Below, piece by piece: positions 1-6,204 of a stretch of 15,133 nt of DNA. Position 1 is the stretch's first letter. Every line of letters starts with the position of its first letter. Made by a program: the position numbers and the translations under genes. Under the pieces are notes generated by a model. The model did no database searches. It had not been told where the DNA came from and saw nothing but the letters and a program-made list of their open reading frames with translations. Location: contig VSNQ01000114.1 in assembly GCA_009774395.1 (NCBI GenBank), positions 1-15,133 on the forward strand, in the 5' to 3' direction. The DNA comes from Lachnospiraceae bacterium (GTDB lineage Bacteria > Bacillota > Clostridia > Lachnospirales > Lachnospiraceae).

Positions 1-71
1 ATACTGATCGGATTCAATAAAAATGCTGTCTGATATATTAATTTTTGTATTGGATAGATAAGTTTAAGCAT
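1..71 (-). CDS. Start of an unidentified leftward gene, cut by the window edge
   Basis: The reverse strand has an ATG at 71 followed by 23 open codons to the window edge, beginning M-L-K-L-I-Y-P-I-Q-K. An AAGGAG ribosome site lies 8 nt upstream of the ATG, and a good sigma-A promoter reads into it at 164..136. A second ATG at 78 is closer to the ribosome site but meets a stop after four codons, which decides the start. Too little protein is visible to name a family. The gene is divergent from the PotD-like gene and shares its control region. That the frame is a real gene rests on the promoter and ribosome site, not on protein recognition. Confidence 0.5.
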   Translation of the reverse strand, partial: MLKLIYPIQKLIYQTAFLLNPIS

Positions 72-135
72 TTTTCATTCTCCTTGGCTGCTGAATATAT
101 CAGCAATAGCTTGTATGGTTTCCTGCACTTTTGTT

Positions 136-164
136 ATAATATCACATTAGTAAACACGTTTCAA
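136..164 (-). promoter_or_regulatory. Sigma-A promoter for the leftward edge gene
   Basis: On the reverse strand TTGAAA (164-159) and TATTAT (141-136) are separated by exactly 17 nt. The predicted transcript starts near 129 and gives a leader of about 58 nt before the ATG at 71. Confidence 0.6.
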
Positions 165-172
165 GAATAATT

Positions 173-237
173 TGTAATTATTTGTAATAGAAGAAAATTA
201 GTTGTAACGCAGTGCAAAGTCCTAGACTAAACTGTAA
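173..237 (+). promoter_or_regulatory. Four phased TGTAA repeats and an AGTCCTAGACT palindrome
   Basis: TGTAA occurs at 173, 183, 203 and 233, all on the same strand and spaced 10, 20 and 30 bases, so on one helical face. The palindrome AGTC-CTA-GACT lies at 218-228, four bases before the last TGTAA. The block sits between two divergent promoters (leftward -35 at 159-164, rightward -35 at 268-273), where a regulator would be expected. A palindrome with the same core and the same four-base gap to TGTAA lies upstream of the truncated AraC gene (14858-14877). No regulator can be named from this. Confidence 0.4.
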
Positions 238-267
238 CTTTAGTTTACCATATATTGGAAATGTGAC

Positions 268-296
268 TTGCCAATTTGCAAAAAGAGCATTATAAT
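268..296 (+). promoter_or_regulatory. Sigma-A promoter of the PotD-like gene
   Basis: TTGCCA (268-273) and a perfect TATAAT (291-296) have a 17-nt spacer. The expected transcript start, near 303, leaves about 53 nt of leader. It also rules out translation from the upstream in-frame ATG at 305, which would have no ribosome site. Confidence 0.75.
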
Positions 297-355
297 ACTT
301 AGGTATGTATCATGATTGCACCATCGTTTTTGCGGGTGCAGAAGGGAGATTTGTT

Positions 356-1402
356 ATGAAAAAAAGAAAATCGGCGGCGATATTGTTAGCGGGCGTCTTG
401 ACGGCGTCGTTGCTTACAGGCTGTGGAGAGAAGGAAAAGGGGTCGTTAAACCTTTATACATGGGACGGTATGTTTCCGCAGGAGATATTGGACGGCTTTG
501 AGCAGGAAACGGGCTATAAGATTTATTACAGCAATTTTGATTATGATGAGGATATGCTGGCAAAGCTGGAAGAAACAAAAGGCGGCGAGTATGATTATGT
601 AATTGCGGATGATTATATTCTTGAGATGGTAATACAAGAAGGGCTGGCAAAACGGCTGGATCGTACCAAGATTTCCACATGGGATGAGATAAATCCACTT
701 TATCAAGAGCAGTTTTATGATCCTGAGGACGCATATACCATTCCATATGGAGCAGGCATTCCGTTAATTGTATACAATCCAGAGCAAGTGGATATGGAGA
801 TTACGGGGTATGCGGACTTATGGGATAAAAGTTTGGAAGACAGCATTGCAATTATCGGCAATTACAGGGTAATTGATGGCATTGTGCTGAAAACAATGGG
901 AAAGTCTTTTAATACCAATGATTTGGAGGATATCGCGGCAGCAGGAGAAAAATTGCTGGAATTGGCGCCAAATATCCGTGTAATCAGCGATTCCAACACG
1001 CAGGATTACTTGTTAAATGGAGAGGTTTCTACAGCGTTTTTGTATACTTCGCAAGTCGTGGCTGCATTGTCTGCGAATCCTGATTTAAAGGTAGTTTATC
1101 CCAAGGAGGGACTTGGTTTTGGCATTATGGCAGGGTTTATTCCTTCACAGGCACCGAATGAAGAAGCGGCATATGCCTTTGCGGAATATCTTAACCAGCC
1201 AGAAATCGCTGCGAAATGTTTTGAATATATCGGGTATTATTGTACCAATAAAGGCGCAGAAACGTATATTTCCGATGCAATGAAAACGGCAATAGTAGCT
1301 CCAGCAGATATTGAAAAGGGTGAAATTGTGCAGAATATTTCACAGGAAGCAGAAGATTTGCACAGCCAGAATTGGAATTTATTTCGAACAGCATGTGAGT
1401 AA
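356..1402 (+). CDS. potD: PotD-like polyamine ABC transporter substrate-binding lipoprotein, orphan
   Basis: 348 aa, the usual length for PotD/PotF-type periplasmic-binding-fold proteins. Residues 1-23 are a lipoprotein signal: basic start, hydrophobic core and lipobox L-T-G-C with the lipidated Cys at 23. Family-like blocks follow: LNLYTWDGMFP near the mature N-terminus, YDYVIADDYILEMVIQEGL, and YTIPYGAGIPLIVYN, matching the PotD pattern in which aromatic and acidic residues hold spermidine or putrescine. The start at 356 is chosen because GGGAG lies upstream and the Met at 305 is almost at the predicted transcript start. The ATP-binding subunit and permeases that normally accompany it (PotA, PotB, PotC) are not in the window: a spore-coat pair lies downstream and a divergent gene upstream. 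It may therefore feed a distant transporter or act as a sensor. The substrate is inferred from the family; a related small organic ligand is possible. Confidence 0.8.
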   Translation: MKKRKSAAILLAGVLTASLLTGCGEKEKGSLNLYTWDGMFPQEILDGFEQETGYKIYYSNFDYDEDMLAKLEETKGGEYDYVIADDYILEMVIQEGLAKRLDRTKISTWDEINPLYQEQFYDPEDAYTIPYGAGIPLIVYNPEQVDMEITGYADLWDKSLEDSIAIIGNYRVIDGIVLKTMGKSFNTNDLEDIAAAGEKLLELAPNIRVISDSNTQDYLLNGEVSTAFLYTSQVVAALSANPDLKVVYPKEGLGFGIMAGFIPSQAPNEEAAYAFAEYLNQPEIAAKCFEYIGYYCTNKGAETYISDAMKTAIVAPADIEKGEIVQNISQEAEDLHSQNWNLFRTACE

Positions 1403-1430
1403 GGTGAATAAAATATGAGAATCAGGGCAG

Positions 1431-1457
1431 GAAAATGCCACGCATTGAAGCGTGGCA
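1431..1457 (-). terminator. Hairpin terminator for the coat-like gene pair
   Basis: A perfect 8-bp stem TGCCACGC/GCGTGGCA (1436-1443 with 1450-1457) has a 6-nt loop and is followed on the reverse strand by TTTT. It lies 22 nt beyond the stop of the leftward coat-F-like gene. On the forward strand, 33 nt after the PotD-like stop, it is followed by C-rich sequence and not by T residues, so it is weaker in that direction. Confidence 0.6.
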
Positions 1458-1479
1458 CATCCCCCCTTTAATGGTTTTA

Positions 1480-1764
1480 TTATTTGCAGGAACAAGATGC
1501 CGTGGAAGAGAATGTTTGTATTGCGTCACGGATTTTCTTCTCGTCGGCTGCGGGAGTGGGATAATATCCACGTGTGTGCATAATTTCAAATAAATCCTGC
1601 TGAATATCATGTTCCTGTTCCAGACAGTGTAATATAGTGTGCCTTACAGATTGATGGACACATTCATTGGAAAAAGCGTTATAATTTGCCGTTGTAGCTT
1701 TTTCGGTGTTTAATGCATCGGAAAGGATTTCCTTATCGGAAAAATTGGAAAAATCTGATGTCAT
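1480..1764 (-). CDS. Coat-F-like spore protein
   Basis: 94 aa, within the size of single-domain coat F (PF07875) proteins, which form small helical bundles in the spore coat of Bacillus and clostridia. Recognisable pieces are an N-terminal DKEILSDALNTEK helix, an HxxxxHCLEQEHDIQQDLFEIMHTRGYYP stretch (the ferritin-like second half ending in a G-Y-Y-P turn) and a short Ser/Cys-rich C-terminus (SCSCK). GGAGG lies 8 nt before the ATG. The gene follows a 61-codon relative by 16 nt and is probably co-transcribed with it, then ends at the hairpin at 1436-1457. Location in the spore coat is inferred from the family. Some coat F proteins are found in vegetative cells. Confidence 0.75.
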   Translation of the reverse strand: MTSDFSNFSDKEILSDALNTEKATTANYNAFSNECVHQSVRHTILHCLEQEHDIQQDLFEIMHTRGYYPTPAADEKKIRDAIQTFSSTASCSCK

Positions 1765-1780
1765 AGCGGTTGCCTCCTAT

Positions 1781-1966
1781 TTATTTAAGTTGTGCATAGA
1801 GTGCGTTAAAGTGGCCTTGATGCTTGTTGGAAATCTCTTGGAATTTATCCTTGATTTCCTGATCGGAAGTATGATCCGCAAGCATTTTGAATTTCTTAAT
1901 GAGTAGCTGCTCCTCAGATAAAAGGCTGTGAAGCGAGGATAATTCTTTTTCGGATAATTGTGTCAT
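1781..1966 (-). CDS. Small coat-F/ferritin-like helical protein
   Basis: 61 aa, beginning MTQLSEKELSSLHSLLSEEQ. It is one predicted helical hairpin: a first helix with repeated Leu/Glu (LSSLHSLLSEEQLLIKKF), then DQEIKDKFQEISNKHQGHF. This resembles the short coat-F-like or spore-coat proteins that clostridia often encode just before a coat F gene. The frame is open upstream to 2050, but only the ATG at 1966 has a ribosome site (GAGG, 8 nt away), and the upstream extension lies across the candidate promoter. It forms a two-gene unit with the coat-F-like gene 16 nt downstream. Function is inferred from family resemblance and pairing. Confidence 0.65.
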   Translation of the reverse strand: MTQLSEKELSSLHSLLSEEQLLIKKFKMLADHTSDQEIKDKFQEISNKHQGHFNALYAQLK

Positions 1967-2041
1967 ATGCTTTACCTCATTTCTGTGTTGGTTAATGGTT
2001 TGAAACGGCAGGCTTTTTATGCACACGCCGACGCAGAGGAA

Positions 2042-2062
2042 ATATGCCATTGTATGGCGTAT
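2042..2062 (-). promoter_or_regulatory. Dyad containing a sigma-E-like -10 (CATACAAT)
   Basis: ATATGCCAT-tgt-ATGGCGTAT is a dyad with 9-base arms and one mismatch. On the reverse strand its centre reads CATACAAT (2056-2049), identical to the known -10 consensus of the mother-cell sporulation factor sigma-E. It lies about 83 bases before the small coat-like gene. A matching -35 is weak (around CTACTTG), so this is a candidate and not a firm call. The dyad could instead be an operator. Confidence 0.35.
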
Positions 2063-2074
2063 CGGCGGCGCACA

Positions 2075-2111
2075 AGTAGGGAAGAAGAATCTTCTCTACT
2101 CGATTTTTGCG
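2075..2111 (+). terminator. Hairpin followed by a T-run, role unclear
   Basis: AGTAGGGAAGA (2075-2085) pairs with TCTTCTCTACT (2090-2100) around an AGAA loop; one position is a G-T wobble in forward RNA. CGATTTTTG follows, as in an intrinsic terminator read rightwards. No rightward gene ends just before it, so it may protect the lipoprotein gene from readthrough or be a dispersed hairpin related to those at 8822 and 9210. Confidence 0.4.
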
Positions 2112-2123
2112 CTGCGGTTTCTT

Positions 2124-2239
2124 ACGGGAAATAGTTTGTGTGGAAATACGGAAAATATTCTGTTTTAATCTGGAAAAAAGATATGGCGTATAAACGGAAA
2201 TAACTTGGGAAAAATAAAGTTACGGGAAACAGGGAAATA
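2124..2239 (+). repeat. Run of short ACGGRAAA repeats before the DUF4358 gene
   Basis: Variants of ACGGGAAATA occur at 2124, 2148, 2194 and 2222, with CAGGGAAATA at 2230, and looser GGAAA/GGGAAA runs lie between them. The block fills the stretch before the ribosome site of the DUF4358 gene. I could not find a convincing sigma-A promoter within it. It could be a binding array, or simply purine-rich low-complexity DNA. Confidence 0.3.
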
Positions 2240-2269
2240 AAGATTGAAATGAAAAAAGGAGAACAAAAA

Positions 2270-2860
2270 ATGAAAAAGAAATGGACAATACTTTTGGCAT
2301 CGGCTGTGTTGGCAGCTTCACTATTGACAGGCTGCGGAAACAGTAACCGCAATTCTGATGAAGCGGGCCCAGAAGGATCACAGGATACATCTGGAATGGT
2401 ACATCTTGAAGGGGCAGACGAGGTATCTGCCTTTATAGATGAAGTGTATCAGGGAGTGGGGGAAGACTTGCTCCCTTATGAGGTGACAACGACAGAACTG
2501 GACTTAAATGACAAGGACATGATTGCGTATCATACAGGTCTTGAGGATTTAAGTGGAATTGAAGGAATTTATTTATCAGAATCTATGATGACCTCGACAG
2601 CTTACAGTGCTGTATATATACGGACGAATGACGAGGCAGACGCAGAAGCAGTCCGCAAGCAGTTAATGGATAAAATCAATCCAGCAAAGTGGATTTGCGT
2701 GACAGCCGAGAAGCAAATTGCAGTGACAGTCGGAAAAGATGTATTCCTTGTAATGGGCTTTCCGGAAACAGCGGACGCAGTTTATACGAATGTAAAGAAA
2801 GCGGCTGAAAGCAGAAATATGACTGTTTCAGACGCGATAGAAAAAACGAATTCGATTTAA
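2270..2860 (+). CDS. DUF4358 lipoprotein
   Basis: 196 aa. Residues 1-22 form a lipoprotein signal (MKKKWTILL core, lipobox L-T-G-C, Cys 22), followed by a Ser/Asn/Gly/Glu-rich linker to about residue 45 and then one DUF4358 domain to the end. Family-like blocks are GIEGIYLSESMM, SAVYIRTNDEADAEAVR, INPAKWICV and VFLVMGFPE. The start at 2270 is chosen over an in-frame ATG at 2249 because GGAG lies 8 nt before it and because the signal peptide then has normal form. It is the first gene of a set with an MBOAT acyltransferase (27 nt downstream) and a DHHW protein. DUF4358 proteins are often found beside such genes in clostridia, so it is likely an outer-face partner in polymer acylation. The molecular role of DUF4358 is unknown. 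Confidence 0.8.
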   Translation: MKKKWTILLASAVLAASLLTGCGNSNRNSDEAGPEGSQDTSGMVHLEGADEVSAFIDEVYQGVGEDLLPYEVTTTELDLNDKDMIAYHTGLEDLSGIEGIYLSESMMTSTAYSAVYIRTNDEADAEAVRKQLMDKINPAKWICVTAEKQIAVTVGKDVFLVMGFPETADAVYTNVKKAAESRNMTVSDAIEKTNSI

Positions 2861-2887
2861 CCCAAGAAATCCGATAGGAGCGCAGTT

Positions 2888-4279
2888 ATGCTTTTTTCCA
2901 GTATTACATTTTTGTATATATTCCTGCCGTTGGTTCTGCTATTATATGCTTTTGTACCGGAACAGGGCAGGAATCTTGTTTTGTTATTAATGTCGTTGTT
3001 GTTTTATGCATGGGGAGAGCCCATATATGTTCTTTTAATGCTGGCGCAAATCGGCATTGTATATGTACTTAGCGGTTTCAAAGGGAGAATTTTCTTTCTT
3101 TTATCCGTTCTTGTTCCCTTTGCTGCGTTATTTTATTTTAAATTTTCCAATACATTTCCTATTGGCATTTCGTTCTATACCTTTCAGCTTGCAAGTTATA
3201 GCATTGATGTATATCGGGGACAAGTGGCACGCCAGAGAAATTTTATTGTATTGGCGGCATATGTAACACTTTTTCCACAATTGGTGGCTGGGCCGATTGT
3301 TCGTTATAGCGATGTGGAAAACACATTGGCAAACAAGCGCAATGTTGCAGATAGGTATGCAAATTTAGAATATGGCATTGTACGCTTTGCTATTGGCTTA
3401 GGAAAAAAGGTTCTGATTGCAAATGTAATTGGCGAATTTGTGACGGAAGTGTCACAATTATCCGGAAGAACACTTGCATTATCGTGGGGCTATGCAATTG
3501 CAGTTGCACTTCAGATTTATTTTGATTTTTCGGGCTATTCGGATATGGCAATTGGTCTTGGCAGAATGATGGGATTTTATTTTCCAGAGAATTTCCGCTA
3601 TCCTTTTATATCGGGAAGCATCAGCGAGTTTTGGCGTAGATGGCATATTACGCTGGGATCATGGTTTCGGGATTATATGTATATTCCAATGGGCGGAAAT
3701 CGTGTCGGTATGGTGCACTGGATTTTTAATATTTTTGTTGTATGGGGATTTACAGGGTTATGGCACGGTGCAGAATGGAATTTTATCCTTTGGGGTCTGC
3801 TGTTTGCCGTGTTGCTGATTTTTGAAAAAATTTGTAAGCTAATAAATCAGAAATTTATGCCTTCGATTGGCAGTAAAGAGTGCGGTAAATGGATACTTTC
3901 GATAGTACGGCATGGGTATGTTGTGTTTTTTATCCTGATAAGCTTTCTGATTTTCCATAATACAGATTTAGAAAGGGCAGCAACAGATATTGTAAGTCTT
4001 TGGAACAACAATGTTTTAGCAATCACAGATACTTCACAGAAGTTGGTATGTGATTATATGCTTCGTAATCGAATTGTAATTTTGGCAATTGGTCTAGTGG
4101 CAGCAACGCCGCTTCCTGTGATTTTATGGGGGCGGTTTCAGAAATGGCTGCGTATGCATCGTGGCGGAGATACAGCAGTGCATTTGCTGCGGGCGGTGTC
4201 ATCTGTGGCGCTGCTGCTTTTATGTACAGCATATATAATTGACGGATCGTTTAATCCGTTTTTGTATTTTCGGTTTTAA
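2888..4279 (+). CDS. MBOAT (AlgI/DltB-type) membrane O-acyltransferase
   Basis: 463 aa, polytopic. MBOAT proteins (PF03062) take an acyl group from a cytoplasmic donor and pass it across the membrane to a secreted polymer. The N-terminus MLFSSITFLYIFLPLVLLL and LLFYAWGEPIYVLL are typical of AlgI-type members. Further family blocks are FPIGISFYTFQ, FPQLVAGPIVRY, YFDFSGYSDMAIGLGRMMGF and WRRWHITLGSWFRDYMYIP (His 253). The active-site block is WHGAEWNFILWG, with the presumed catalytic His at 293. AGGAG lies 7 nt before the ATG. The stretch between about residues 58 and 88 is shorter than in AlgI relatives I know, with little sequence between the third helix and the FPIGISFYTFQ block. It sits between the DUF4358 lipoprotein and the DHHW protein, as expected of an acylation system. 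Donor and target polymer are not known; acetylation of an exopolysaccharide or wall polymer is the usual guess. Confidence 0.9.
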   Translation: MLFSSITFLYIFLPLVLLLYAFVPEQGRNLVLLLMSLLFYAWGEPIYVLLMLAQIGIVYVLSGFKGRIFFLLSVLVPFAALFYFKFSNTFPIGISFYTFQLASYSIDVYRGQVARQRNFIVLAAYVTLFPQLVAGPIVRYSDVENTLANKRNVADRYANLEYGIVRFAIGLGKKVLIANVIGEFVTEVSQLSGRTLALSWGYAIAVALQIYFDFSGYSDMAIGLGRMMGFYFPENFRYPFISGSISEFWRRWHITLGSWFRDYMYIPMGGNRVGMVHWIFNIFVVWGFTGLWHGAEWNFILWGLLFAVLLIFEKICKLINQKFMPSIGSKECGKWILSIVRHGYVVFFILISFLIFHNTDLERAATDIVSLWNNNVLAITDTSQKLVCDYMLRNRIVILAIGLVAATPLPVILWGRFQKWLRMHRGGDTAVHLLRAVSSVALLLLCTAYIIDGSFNPFLYFRF

Positions 4280-4428
4280 TTGTATGATTTATGCTAGTTA
4301 AGGTATTTAACGTGGATTATATTGGTGAACACATAAATTTGCCAATAACGCTGACGCCTAAGCATAAATATTTAGAGTGATATGGTAAAAATTTATCGCG
4401 TGTGAGTATAAAAGAGAATAGGAGTAGA

Positions 4429-5553
4429 ATGAAATCCGATAAATGGAAGCAAAGAATTACAATATATAGTTTTTTTATCTGTCTTGTAGGGTTGACGGCG
4501 GCGTTTGTGATTTTGCCAAAGCAGTCTGTTTCCAAGGCAGAGCGCAGGCGTCTTGCAGCAAAACCTGAACTGACATTTGAGAAAATTATCAAAGAGGATT
4601 TTATGGATGATTTAGAAACATATCTCCTCGATCATTTTCCGTTTCGGGATGGGCTGCGCAAAATAAAGGCGTACTTTGCTTATGATGTGCTACAGCAAAA
4701 GGAAAACAATGATATTTATGTTACAGAAGGCCATGCGGCAAAGCTGGAATATCCTTTAAACGAATCCGAAACAATACGTGCCGCAGAAAAAATGAAGTCT
4801 GTAAAAGCCAAATATTTTCCACAGGCACAGGTGTATTATGCTGTGATTCCCGACAAAAACTTTTTTTTAGCACAGAAAAATAACTTTCCTTCGCTTGATT
4901 ATGCCAAAATGCTTGAAATTTTGCATAAAAATTTGGCAACGGATTCTTTTGTGTATATAGATATTATGGAAGGGCTGACAATTGACGACTATTATAAAAC
5001 CGATACGCATTGGCGGCAGGAGAGGATTTTAGAAACCGCAAAACGTCTTGTAGATGGTCTTGGGGTGTCTGATGCTGCGGCGTTTGATTTGGCAGCGTAT
5101 CAAATTCAGGAAATCCCTGATTTTTATGGTGTGTACTATGGACAGTCGGCACTCCCAATGGTAGCAGATACCATCTGTTATTTAACCAACGAAGTGATTG
5201 ACAGTGCACAGGTTTGGAATATGGAAACTGGCAAAACGAATCCTGTATATGAATTGGATAAGCTGGAATCTGAAAAAAGCATGGATAAATATGATATTTT
5301 TCTAGGCGGTGCAGTACCATTGCAAATTATTGACAGTCCGAAAGCAAAAACAGACAAAAGACTAATAATATTTCGTGATTCTTACACGAGCAGCCTTGCG
5401 CCGTTGCTGTTGGAAACATATAAAGAAGTAACACTGGTGGATCTGCGATATATTAGTTCGGAATTAATTGGAGAATATGTTGATTTTGAGGAGGCAGATA
5501 TCTTGTTTCTATATAACACTGTAGTACTGAATCATAGTAGTATGTTGAAGTAA
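4429..5553 (+). CDS. DHHW / AlgJ-like SGNH-fold partner of the MBOAT protein
   Basis: 374 aa. One N-terminal membrane helix (residues 10-29) is followed by an extracytoplasmic domain like the DHHW (PF14286) and AlgJ/AlgX families, which receive or transfer the acyl group outside the membrane. Visible blocks are ERRRLAAKPELTF after the anchor, DHFPFRDGLR (68-77), the signature TDTHW (Asp 192, His 194, Trp 195) and FRDSYTSSLAPLL (315-327). The Ser in the last block (318) is the likely nucleophile, with Asp 192 and His 194 as partners, as in AlgJ-like enzymes. A GTG at 4402 is in frame but has no ribosome site. The ATG at 4429 has AGGAG only 4 nt away, short but better. It follows the MBOAT gene after 149 nt with no clear terminator between, so co-transcription is likely. 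It could act as a structural partner if the triad is not active. Confidence 0.85.
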   Translation: MKSDKWKQRITIYSFFICLVGLTAAFVILPKQSVSKAERRRLAAKPELTFEKIIKEDFMDDLETYLLDHFPFRDGLRKIKAYFAYDVLQQKENNDIYVTEGHAAKLEYPLNESETIRAAEKMKSVKAKYFPQAQVYYAVIPDKNFFLAQKNNFPSLDYAKMLEILHKNLATDSFVYIDIMEGLTIDDYYKTDTHWRQERILETAKRLVDGLGVSDAAAFDLAAYQIQEIPDFYGVYYGQSALPMVADTICYLTNEVIDSAQVWNMETGKTNPVYELDKLESEKSMDKYDIFLGGAVPLQIIDSPKAKTDKRLIIFRDSYTSSLAPLLLETYKEVTLVDLRYISSELIGEYVDFEEADILFLYNTVVLNHSSMLK

Positions 5554-5578
5554 TTATGTATGTTTATGGAAGGGGAAA

Positions 5579-5635
5579 GTGTGTAAAGATTTTCTAAGCT
5601 GCCAAAATACGCCAGCTAAGAAAATCTTTACACAC
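5579..5635. repeat. Long hairpin: 23-nt arms with one mismatch
   Basis: The 23-nt arms lie at 5579-5601 and 5613-5635: 17 bp outer stem, one A-A mismatch (5596/5618), then AGCTG/CAGCT, with an 11-nt loop. The outer stem starts GTGTGTAAAGATTTTCT. It stands 25 nt after the DHHW stop but lacks a following T-run, so it is not a typical terminator. It may stabilise the mRNA 3' end or be a mobile palindromic repeat. Confidence 0.8.
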
Positions 5636-5647
5636 ATTGATTGTTGG

Positions 5648-5664
5648 TGCCGCCCATGGTGGCA
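5648..5664. repeat. Small GC-rich palindrome
   Basis: TGCCGCC-cat-GGTGGCA, 7-base arms with one mismatch that becomes a G-T wobble in one RNA strand. It is GC-rich against an AT-rich surround and lies 12 bases after the long hairpin. Confidence 0.5.
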
Positions 5665-5666
5665 TG

Positions 5667-5700
5667 ACCTGGAAGTGTAAAAGTGTTTTTCAGGTTTTGT
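5667..5700 (+). terminator. Weak terminator-like hairpin
   Basis: ACCTG (5667-5671) can pair with CAGGT (5691-5695) and TTTTGTTTG follows. The stem is only 5 bp with a 19-nt loop, so this is weak. It is the only T-followed hairpin I see between the DHHW gene and the next one. Confidence 0.25.
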
Positions 5701-5727
5701 TTGTGAAGGGAAAGAAAGGTGAAAAAT

Positions 5728-6141
5728 ATGAATTGGATGGAAGAAAGCAAAGTAGATATACGACAGTATAATGGCGAATCGCTTTGTGAAATGCTTGCAG
5801 ATAAAATTTGGGATTATCATAGGGAAGAGTGGCTTAAATGTCCTGAATTTATTCAAAACGCCTGTTTTTTAATTGATTTTGATACAGAATTAAATATGGA
5901 AGGAATTTTGACTATATTAAAAAATACTGCTGCGGAGTATTTGCCGCATATTATCAAAGCGTTTCGGGCAATCGGAGATAGTCAGGACGCCGAGATATTA
6001 GCAGAAATAAGCCGCTGTAAGCCGTCAGAACCAGTGGAGAAAATTGTGGAACTTGAACAGCAGTTATATTTGAACAGGGATTTTGATATTTGGGAACTGC
6101 TGTATCAATATTTAGACAAAGAGATTGAAAAACTAAAGTAA
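5728..6141 (+). CDS. Small acidic protein, possibly DUF4375/DMP19-like
   Basis: 137 aa, no signal peptide or membrane helix. The order of features recalls DMP19/DUF4375 proteins: an N-terminal helix (CEMLADKIWDYHREEW), then a FDTELNMEGILTILKN block where the family usually has an E-x-x-N-G-G turn, then AFRAIGDSQDAEILAEI, like the family's ALxxIGAxxxAEIL, and a charged C-terminal helix. The N-G-G itself is missing, so the assignment is tentative. The start could also be the GTG at 5719; the ATG at 5728 is preferred for its AAAGGTG ribosome site 6 nt away. It is separated from the acylation genes by a palindrome-rich block and followed by its own terminator, so it is probably a separate unit. 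Some relatives are immunity proteins; nothing here supports that. Confidence 0.5.
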   Translation: MNWMEESKVDIRQYNGESLCEMLADKIWDYHREEWLKCPEFIQNACFLIDFDTELNMEGILTILKNTAAEYLPHIIKAFRAIGDSQDAEILAEISRCKPSEPVEKIVELEQQLYLNRDFDIWELLYQYLDKEIEKLK

Positions 6142-6166
6142 AATATAAAAATAGTACATAAACGAT

Positions 6167-6204
6167 AGCAGTTTAGCCGCAAGCTGGGCTGCTTTTGTTT
6201 ATAC
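6167..6204 (+). terminator. Intrinsic terminator after the DUF4375-like gene
   Basis: An 11-bp stem (6167-6177 with 6183-6193) uses three consecutive G-U pairs in the middle and has a CGCAA loop. TTTGTTTAT follows. It starts 26 nt after the stop at 6141. Confidence 0.7.

Noticed and set aside
150..164. LacI/CcpA-type operator (GTAAACACGTTTCA)
   Set aside because: Only AAAC/GTTT pair around a two-base centre that is not CG, and the alignment to the cre consensus fails at the core.
305..355. N-terminal extension of the PotD-like protein from an ATG at 305
   Set aside because: The predicted transcript starts near 303, there is no ribosome site before 305, and the lipoprotein signal is normal only when started at 356.
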